Source of the DNA: Candidatus Undinarchaeales archaeon
GTDB taxonomy: Archaea > SpSt-1190 > JASMDC01
Direction: 5' to 3'
DNA length: 64,000 nucleotides
Assembly: GCA_030753015.1 (NCBI GenBank)
Contig: JASMDC010000009.1
Span: 37,758-101,757, forward strand
Made by a program: the position numbers and the translations under genes. Of this stretch, positions 16,558 through 25,600 are shown one piece after another (within the stretch, counting starts at the first letter, position 1; each line of letters opens with the position of its first letter). The notes below the pieces were generated by a model. It made no database searches, was not told the DNA's origin, and saw only the letters and a program-made list of their open reading frames with translations.

Positions 16558-19500
16558 CTACCACACGGTTATCTCGACGCTGACGAGCTCCTCCTCGTCC
16601 TCGTTGACCTCCATGATGGCGAAACGCTTGACCAGCTCCACGTCCCGCCCCAGGGCCGGCAGGCGCACGTAGTAGTCGAGGATCTCGAGCAGCTGGATGC
16701 GGCGGATGATCACCGGGATCTCCAGTGCCTTGACCTTGCCCCCGATCGTGCACCGGTCATCGTTCTGGTCCCGCACGTAGATCTCCAGCTTGGACGTATG
16801 GGTGCTCTGGAGCCCCGGTGGGTTGAGGATGATGTTGAAGGTGACCTCCTGGAGCGCATCGAGCGTGGGTGGTGGGACGGGGTAGAGCTGTGCCCAGTGT
16901 CGAAGGGACGGGCCGGTCTTGATCGTCAGGCTCGTGAGCCCGCCGAGGTTCTTGATGCGGAGGTCGACAGAGCAGGGCGTGGCATCGATGGATACGCACT
17001 CCAGCACCGATGGATGGTACTCGAGCTTCGACTTGCCCTTCATGCGCACGAGCACCGTATTGTTAGCATGCTTCACACCGGACGCGACCGAGGCGCGCAG
17101 GGACCATGCCTTCCGCGAGTCCTCACAGCGGTCGGTGTCAGTGCCCTTGTTGTACAGCGGCTTGCAGTTCTTGTCCTTGGTGAGGTTGAAGTGACCCGTG
17201 GCGTTGGTGTTCACCTTGCAGTTGTTGGAGGACTGTACGATGTTCCCGAACTCGTCGAGCACCGAGATCTTGACCTCACTGAGCGGGAAGTTGCTCTCGC
17301 CCCAGATCTCCATGGCGGCCTGCCCGTCAATGACCTCGCCGTTCTTATGCGAAGTGATGAGGACGCGGGGCGTCTCCCCCACCGTGAAGGTGTGGAGCGC
17401 GAGGTAGGACTGGCCGTTGGGCATGACCTTGCCCTCGTTGGGATCACCTTCGGGGAACACGTCCTCGGCCCAAAGCTCGACGTGGTAGTCTCCGTAGGCC
17501 AGGGTAGTATTGATACCGAAGGAGCGCTTGAACGTACGTCCGACCTTGACGATGTTGTCCCTGTCGTACACGACAACGGGATCGTTGCCCTTGGCCTTGA
17601 GTCCGATGGAGCCCTTGCCCGGGACGACCATGGTGACGTCGGCGCCCGACCGGGTGAAGGTTATCCCCGTCCCGGAGCTATTGGCCACCGTGAGCTTGGA
17701 ATCATCACCGTTCTTGACGAACGTTACGATGTCGAGGACCTTCTCGTCGTCGTTCACCTCGAGCTTCCAGTCGTTTACGACTGTCGTGGCACCGAGGGAG
17801 ATGTCCATGAGGATATCGTCCCCGCTGCGCGTGAGGGTGGCCTTGTTCCCTGCGTGGGTTAGAGTGACGACGTTCCCGTTGACCGTGATGGGCCCCACGC
17901 CCACCCAGTCCCTTTGCTCATGCCAGTACCGCAGATACTCACGCAGCCCCCACTGGTCGTCGCTGTTGATCTCGCCCAGCTTGCCCCAACCGAAGAGAAC
18001 CCGCCGCTGGATCCATTCGACCCCGCGAAAGATGACGAGGTACCTGCGAAGGTCGAGCTCGTCCTCACCGGGCACCTCCGACCACCTGAACAGCTCAGAA
18101 CCCACGTTCAGGGAGTAGCGGATGGTATCGTTGTCCAAGTTGTCGCACCTCCAAGTGAGGTCAGGGTTGAGCTCGGTGGTGACGTTGGGAGCGATGTTAT
18201 AGGGTGTGCCGGGCGCATCGTTGGCGCACTTGAAGATGGCGTCGGTGACCGTCGAGATGCCGCCGTGCGGGTCCTCGCTGTAGAGCCGGACGAAGTAGTC
18301 CGTGTCGAAGGTGAGGGTGGACGTGATGTCATAGGATGTGCCGGTGGTCTTCTTGTCGTTGACGACGTCCGATCCGTATAGAGCGGATCCGACGAAGACG
18401 TGGTACGTGAGGGCGTCACCGTCATAGTCGAAACCCTTGGTCCATTCGATGGTGGTCGAGGTGTCATGGGTGAGCTCCGGCTTCAGGTTCGTGGGAGCGT
18501 GAGGATTGGCGTTCACGCACCCATCGATCATCACGGCATCGATGCTGCTCCAAGCCTGGTCGGCCTCGTCGCTCACGGCCTTCAGATCGATGCGGACCTT
18601 ATCGACCTTGGACTGCGTGCGCGATATGCTGGGGCTCCAGTACGGGCGCTGCTTGGTGTTGTCCTTGCAGTAATCGACGTGGTCCTTGTCCGAGAACCGT
18701 TCCCACTTGTCGTCCCCCCAGGCAGCGTCCCACACCTTGTTGGCGCTGTCGGCATACCACTTGGGATCGGTGCTATCTATGGGATGGACGGTGATGTTCG
18801 AGATGCGACCCGGCTCGTAGTCGAGCACGAGCACGATGCGGTCCAGGTACACGGGGATGGTGTAGGTGAGCTCGAGCCAATCATGGTCCTTGCGGGTCGA
18901 GGGGCGCCACTCCATGTTCGCCTTGGGATCGCAGTTTGACGGATCTGGTGGGGAGGAATCCCATTCAAGTGGTTCCCCTGAGGCCGCCGACGCCTTGTGG
19001 CTGGCCTTGTTGGTGGACGACGTGGCGCTCGCTGCCCACTGATCCGTGGTCGCCGAGCACCAAGGGACACCCTCGTACATGCAGGTGTGATCGAAGGTAA
19101 GGCCTTTTGCGTTGCGATTCGCACCGGCGTTCTTACAGTCACCCGTCTCGACCTGGTATCGTAACCGCTGGGTCTTCTCAGGCAGGTCCCACGTCTCCTT
19201 GAGGAACACCTGACCGGTCCCCGAGAGGCTCGCCCACTCGCCCGTGTGCTTGCCAAGTGTGCTCCCTCCACCGTCGTACGCGAACAGTACGAGGCGAGCA
19301 TCGTCATCAGCGCAGTCCTTGTCCGCGGGCTTTACGGTGATACCGTTGACCCACAGCTGGGCGATGGCCTGGTAGCCCTCGATGGTGGAGGGTACAGCCA
19401 CGTCCTGATGGAAGAGGTCCGCGTATATCCCGTCGGCCTTCTGCTGGACGCACTTGGAGCCATCATAGCACACAGAACCGCTCGCGGTCTGGACGACGGT

Positions 19501-19629
19501 GCCAGCGGCGCTCCAGTTGTCAGTTCCCTTCTCGAAGTCGGCGTTCTTGACGTCGTTGTTGTCGTCGCACTCGTCACCGGCCGACATAGTCAGCAGGAGC
19601 ATGAGGACGAGGACCGCGGCCCGGACCAT
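16558..19629 (-). CDS. Large secreted beta-sandwich / fibronectin III-like protein
   Basis: 1023 residues from the ATG at 19629; a GTG at 19671, four bases after the upstream stop and preceded by GAGG, would add 14 basic residues. Residues 1-17 are a signal peptide (MVRAAVLVLMLLLTMSA). A carbohydrate-binding-like beta domain follows (NADFEKGTDNWSAAGTV), then a discoidin-like segment (LELTYTIPVYLDRIVLVLDY). Two fibronectin III-like domains start near PHAPTNLKPELTHDTS and DAPGTPYNIAPNVTTELNP, and further beta domains fill the rest. No C-terminal membrane anchor is seen, so it probably stays at the surface by binding a partner. It is the last gene of a minus-strand run with the 2823-residue protein and is probably co-translated with it. 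A structural or adhesive role is inferred. Confidence 0.85.
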   Translation of the reverse strand: MVRAAVLVLMLLLTMSAGDECDDNNDVKNADFEKGTDNWSAAGTVVQTASGSVCYDGSKCVQQKADGIYADLFHQDVAVPSTIEGYQAIAQLWVNGITVKPADKDCADDDARLVLFAYDGGGSTLGKHTGEWASLSGTGQVFLKETWDLPEKTQRLRYQVETGDCKNAGANRNAKGLTFDHTCMYEGVPWCSATTDQWAASATSSTNKASHKASAASGEPLEWDSSPPDPSNCDPKANMEWRPSTRKDHDWLELTYTIPVYLDRIVLVLDYEPGRISNITVHPIDSTDPKWYADSANKVWDAAWGDDKWERFSDKDHVDYCKDNTKQRPYWSPSISRTQSKVDKVRIDLKAVSDEADQAWSSIDAVMIDGCVNANPHAPTNLKPELTHDTSTTIEWTKGFDYDGDALTYHVFVGSALYGSDVVNDKKTTGTSYDITSTLTFDTDYFVRLYSEDPHGGISTVTDAIFKCANDAPGTPYNIAPNVTTELNPDLTWRCDNLDNDTIRYSLNVGSELFRWSEVPGEDELDLRRYLVIFRGVEWIQRRVLFGWGKLGEINSDDQWGLREYLRYWHEQRDWVGVGPITVNGNVVTLTHAGNKATLTRSGDDILMDISLGATTVVNDWKLEVNDDEKVLDIVTFVKNGDDSKLTVANSSGTGITFTRSGADVTMVVPGKGSIGLKAKGNDPVVVYDRDNIVKVGRTFKRSFGINTTLAYGDYHVELWAEDVFPEGDPNEGKVMPNGQSYLALHTFTVGETPRVLITSHKNGEVIDGQAAMEIWGESNFPLSEVKISVLDEFGNIVQSSNNCKVNTNATGHFNLTKDKNCKPLYNKGTDTDRCEDSRKAWSLRASVASGVKHANNTVLVRMKGKSKLEYHPSVLECVSIDATPCSVDLRIKNLGGLTSLTIKTGPSLRHWAQLYPVPPPTLDALQEVTFNIILNPPGLQSTHTSKLEIYVRDQNDDRCTIGGKVKALEIPVIIRRIQLLEILDYYVRLPALGRDVELVKRFAIMEVNEDEEELVSVEITVW

Positions 19630-19675
19630 CTCCTTGGCGTGTCGCCCGTTCCTATTTCCTCGTCGTCCCACGGGC

Positions 19676-22600
19676 TCAACCCTCACGTCCGTTCGCGGTG
19701 ACGGTGCGCCGGCGCGTCCTCCGTGCCAGGAACAGACCTGCCAGGGCGAGCAGGAGCGCGACATCCACCGCGCCCACGCCGGGAGCTGTTGCCATGAAGG
19801 CACTACCGCTGGCGTACACGACACGCACGTAGAACTTCTTCTCGTTGAGTCGCTCAAGCGAGTCCGCGTCCACGACGTAGATCTCGATGAGACCTGCAGA
19901 GGTGAGCTTGTAGGGATTGATCTCCACCGGTATGGTCTTCGACTCGCCGGGGAAGAGGGTGAACGCCTCTTCCTTGAAGGTGGACCACATCTCCTCCTTG
20001 TGGAGCTTGAGCACGAGGTTCATAGGCTGGGTCCAGTAGTTCGTGACGTGGGCTCCGAGGAGGAACGTCTCACCTACGAAGGTCGACATGGTGTTCTCGA
20101 CGACATCGGCCTTCCCGGACATCTTACGCACCTCCAGCTTGACGAACTTCTCGAAGGAGAACACCGTCTGGTAGTGGGCGTCGGTGTAGAGCATGCAGAT
20201 GCCCGTCTCAGGTGCTGGCGTGCCCTCATACTCGCACTGGTCCGGCGCTGCCTCCTGGGTGCAGAAGTGGCACATGGGCAGGGTGGCGGTGATTGTCATC
20301 ACCGGTCGCGGTTCGTTGGTGACCAGACCGGAGACGTCGCACAGGAACACGCCGGAGCCCTGATGAGTACAGGTCTTCTCGATGTTCTTGTAGGAGAGGG
20401 TTGCCTGGCACATATTGCACCGCTCCGGCGCGCCGCCGTGTTGCTGGAGGTAGGATGACACGACCACGTGGAAGGCGATCTTGACGTCCTTCTTACCGCC
20501 GGGCAGCGTCTGCTTGCGCACCTTGATGTCCTTGACCGAGATGGCGGGGATGGGGCCGTCCCTGGGGTGGCACAGCTCGCGCTCGTAGCCGAGAGTTGAG
20601 GATAGCACCTGACACCCGGTCTTGGAACAGGTGTAGTATCCACCGTCGATGTAGTCGATCTGACCCTCGGTCTCGTTGAAGAGGGCTTTCTCGTGGTAGT
20701 AGCAGTTGAGGGTCGTGACATTCACGGTACCGGGGTACGGGCAGTTGCCTTTGAACACGTCATCGGACCAGTCGAATCCGTCGTAGGCGTCATCCCCGTC
20801 GTCCTTGCAGATGTCCCCGTACTTCTTCTCGTCCTTGTCGAAGGCGTGGTAGCATGTGTGGGTGGCGTTGTCCAGGCACCAGCCCTCGGTGGCGACGTCG
20901 ATGCTGATTGGCTTCTTGTTCTTCAGCTCCTGGTTGAGGCGGAAGCGCGAGTTGTCTGCGGCGTTCGCCTTGTCGAGCTCGAGCCAGGTGCACCGCTGGC
21001 GGTGGCTGGCGTCCTGCGGTTCCACGGGCGCCTGGTGGCAGCCCTGGGAGTCGCAGTCGGTGGCCTTGGACCAGTCAGATCCGGTCTCCGAGTCCTTATC
21101 GTCCCAGAAGTAGCAGGTGAGCTGGTAGTTCTGCTTGTTGCTGACGAGGTTGTAGATATGGCCGACGATCTCCACGTCACCCGCGCCGTCGCAGTCCCTG
21201 GTCTCCTGGCTGTCCACACCGAAGAAGTCGTTGTAGTTCGTCGAATCGATACCATTGTAGAGCTTGTTGTCCACTTGGCTCGTCTTGTTGACACCCTTCT
21301 CGCAGTAGTGGCAGTAGTCACGGCTGTCCGAGTAGTAGTAGAAGTTATCGTTATCCCCGTCGTCACCACAGCACGGTGCCTCGGCGTTTGTACCCGCTTC
21401 GTCGTGGAGGCCGCCGTCGCCGATGTCGGGGTGGTCGTCGGGCTCGAACCAGGCGTGTTTGTTGTACTTGTCCACATCATAGCTGCGGGCACGCCAGGAC
21501 AGGCAGTGGCACGCATTGGCGCTGACGTCGCCGCCCTTCTTGCCGCCGGTCTCTGTCGAGTCGTAGCAGGTACCGTTGGACACGCAGTCCATCTCCCGCG
21601 GGCAGCAGGCGAGGTAGTAGTTGTACGTCTTACCGCTGGCGAAGTTGGGCGCGTCCGAATCCTGCCATGAGCGCACACCTATGTTGTCGGCCGGCACGCG
21701 GTGGAGCGAGCCTGTGCCCGTCCCCTCCGAGCGCAGGGACCACTCGCTGCTGTCGTCACCGCAACATGCGCCCTTTGAGTCCGAACCGCCGTTGTTGACC
21801 GAGGTGCCGTACTTGACGTCCCACCAGAGGCCTTGGTCCTTGTTCTGGCTGCCGGTCGAGGTGTCGGAGAAGCATCGGGTATCGCAGTACCTCCAGGCGA
21901 TGGACGCATCATCGGCCTTGCTCTGGCCGGCCACATCCCGGTTATTGTTGTTGAGGTTGTCGTAGTCGACGTAATACATCTGAGAGTATGCCTTCTCGTT
22001 GGAGTTGGGGAGTCCCGTCGGATCGTCGCTCGTCGGCGTGTCGTCGAAGTAGCGGTTGCGGTTGCTCTTGCCGGAGTAGCTCGAACCGCCCATGGCACGG
22101 TTCTCGCCGTAGTACTGCCACAGCATCTTGTACTGATAGCTCCCCTCCTGGGTGCACATCTCGAGCGGGTCGGTGGTGCGCTTGATTGGATCGTGGTTGG
22201 TGGGTGTCGTCGTGATGGTGTTCACTGATATCTTGTTGTCCGAGGTGCCATCGTTGAGCACGTAGGTGAAGGTGTAGCTGCACGTCTCCTTGCCGTACTC
22301 GCTCGTGCCGATGCGCCAGGTTGTGGGACCTCCACCCTCGTTGACGCAGGTCATGGCAATGTCCTTACGGTACTCGATCCCGTCTGGCTTCTTGAACGAG
22401 TAGGTGCCGTCCGTGTCGTAGCCGCAGTAGTAGTAGCTCTGGCATGTACCGGTGCGGCAGCCTTTGCGGTCGCCGGTCTTCTGGTCGTCGCAGGAGTTGG
22501 GGCAGTTGGAGATCTTGCTGGCCCCGATTTCGACGGCGTTGTTGTCACAGCAGTAGGTGTTCACGGGCGTCTTGCCGGGAATCGAATACTGGAACTTGAC

Positions 22601-25600
22601 ATAACCGTAGTACCAGCTGCTGACGGTGCAGGCTGTGAACTCCTTCGAACAGTGGGCATAACACCAGTCGGAGTCGGACGTGCCACTGGCGCGGGAGTAG
22701 AAGTCACACTCGATCTGTTTCATGTTGTCGTTATACCTGCATGTCGTCTTCTTGTTCTTGTACGTGGCACCGCACTTCAACTCCCCGCAGTTCAGGGATA
22801 CCTTGGGGCTGCTGGCGTCGCCGTTGTAGAGCTGCTCGTCCTGATCCCAGAGGAAGAGGAAGGGGGCGACGGAGGCTATATCGACCCACTCGCCAGCCCG
22901 GCAGAACTCCTTCGGATTGTCGTTGTCCACGTTCGCGAGGTACTCGTGGTGGTAGCACTTGTTATTGTACACACAGTCCGTGGCCGTCGGACAGCACGCG
23001 ATGTCGTCCGCGGACGCGTCGCATGCGTTGTCGGTCTCGGTCTCGTCGCTGTGACACTTCAGGTAGAACTCGTTGGCATCGTCGCCGCAGCACGTATCAG
23101 CGCTCGCTGTCGATCCACCGTCGTTAAGGGCGATCTTGTACCACGATCCGTCGTTCTTCTTGGTCTTCGTGCCTCCGCCGAGGTTCCAGCCGACGCCCTG
23201 GTCGTTCGCATGCACCGTTGTGTCGTCGAAACAGGTGGCCGAGCAGTAGCGGTCGGCGTCAACTGTCGCGGAGGCGTAGGTGCCGGGATCGCCCGGTGGT
23301 GCCTTGTTGACATTGCCGTGGTTATCGAAGTTGACCTTGTAGATGGTCGTCCAGTCGTACTCCTCAACAGTTGTCTTTGAGCTCGCACCGCCACACTCGC
23401 CATTGAAGTAGAACTTGGATTTAGCTTCGTACGTGCCCTCGCGCTCGCAGTGAGCTCGCTCGAGGTCCTTCCACTCCATCTTGCATTTATCGGAAAGAAT
23501 CTCATTGTTGCCCTGGCAGCTGGACTTGGGGCAGGTCAACACCTTCCATCCGCCAGAGAGGTCGACCTTCGAGTCCTTGTGGCGTATCTTGTAGTACCCC
23601 GGCGAGCACCAGTAAGCGTTGATAGGCCCTTGCCACTCCGGGGTAACGATAGGTAGGTCGTCGCAGGTCTTCCCATTGAAGATAAACTCCGACTTCACAG
23701 TGTACCGTCCCGCGATCTTGCACGAACCATAGCTCCACGTGGGACAGTCATTGGTAGTGATCTTCATGACCCTGTTCCCGCTACCGTCCTCCTGGCAGAA
23801 CTTGTTCGCACCCTTACCGGGGCAGTCGAGGATTCCGGAGTTGGCCTCCTCGGTGCCGACACCGTTGTAGATGCGGTGGCGGATCTGGACCGGAGGTTTG
23901 GACGCCCAACATCTGAAGATCTTGTTGTTCTTGAACGTCTCCGCCGTGGTGCGGAAGGCCGTCTGTTTGCAGTTCTTGCCGTTGTAGGTGAAGTCGACCT
24001 GGGCCCGGTACCAACCGTCCTCGGTGCACGTGTCGGGGAAGGAGAACGTCTCACACGTCTCTACGCGTGCCTCGCCGCTGCACGAGGTCAGGCAGCTTGC
24101 GGTCTTGTCGAACACGACCTTGTTGCTGGGCGAGTAGATACGGATGCGGGCATTGTCCCGGCGCAGCTTCCACACGCCGTTCTCGCACAATTCATTATAT
24201 CCGTCGCCGTCGGCGTCCAGGTCGTACCCGTTGTCGAAGCACTTCCCGTTGCTGACACAGTCGTAGCGTGACGAACAGCATGCCTTGTTGTCGCTGTGGC
24301 GACAGGCCGATGGGGTCGCTGACTTCTCATCATCGCTGGTCTCGCACGTGCGGTACCACTCGTTGTTGTCATCACCGCAGCATGAAGAGGAAGCGGTCTC
24401 CCCACCAAGGTTCCAGGCGATACCGTTGTCGTGGGCGCCCGTGGTCTTGTCGCCGAAACAGGTGAGCGAACAGAAGATGCCGCTATGGGCGTCCCAGTTC
24501 ACGTTGTACTTGACTTCGTCGATGTCCTGGTACGTGGCCGCCAGCGCCCTCCCGTCCCAGTTCTTTCCCGAATAGGACATCCGGCTCACGAAGTGCATGT
24601 CCCCCTCGTAGTCGCAGCGTTTGTTCATGCTACTATGGGTGATATAGGGCGAGGGGTCCCAGGTGTACGAGCACGGGATCACGAGCGATTTGTGCGTGGG
24701 ATCGTGGGAGAACTGGTCGGCTGTGTCGGTACAGGACATGTCCTTCCAGTTGAGGAGCGTCGTACCACCGACATAGATCTTGATCTTGGCAGTGGTGTCG
24801 AGAGCGCACGAGAACACCTTCATCTTGCTGTCCTCGACCCAGCTGCTCGTGTGGGGGAGGGCTGCTCCGTTGACGCACGAGTTGCCCTTGTGGGTGACCT
24901 TGGCGCGGACGGTGTAGTACCCGTTGGTCTGCGAGCAGATCGCCTTCTCCGGGACGGTGTACGTCTCGCAGTCCGACATGTAGGTCCCCCCGTCGCACGA
25001 CGTGTCGCACTTCTTCTTGGGGCTGGTGTGAGCGAGATTTCCGTTGGGATGGTAGACGTAGTAGTAGACCTCGTCATCGATGTCACAGAAGTAGAGGTTC
25101 GTCTTGCTCAGTCTCGATTTCACGTTCGATGTGGGGCGGTTCTGGCATTCGGGCCGGTTATGCAGTATGTCCACCTCGGCCTGGTAGTAGCCTGGGATCT
25201 TGCACTCGCTAAAGTCCATCGTGCACTCGTGGTATGTCTGCGCCTCATTGCCAGTGCCCGAGGGGCAGCTGGTGGCACAAGTGACGTCGTAGGACTTGAT
25301 CTGGCCAGCGGTGTAATGGAAGATGCGGTACTTGGCCTTCTCGGGCAGATCCTGCCATACGCCGTTGACGCACTTCTCCTCGGCGTTATCGCCATCGATG
25401 TCACCGATGTGGTTGTTGTTGTAGCAGTTACCGAAAGCCACACAGTCGTACTGGGCGTTGCAGCATGCACTGTTGTCACCCTTACAGGCGTTCTTTACCA
25501 GCTCGTCGGTCTCGCACTTGCGGTACCATTCACTGCCATCGTCACCGCAACAGGTGGTCGATGCGGTCTCGCCTCCGATGCTCCAGGCGATGCCGAAGTC

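Noticed and set aside
20693-21670. 325-residue plus-strand frame with high Val/Ala content
   Set aside because: Shadow of the giant Cys-rich gene; composition reflects antisense reading of Cys/Asp/Thr codons.
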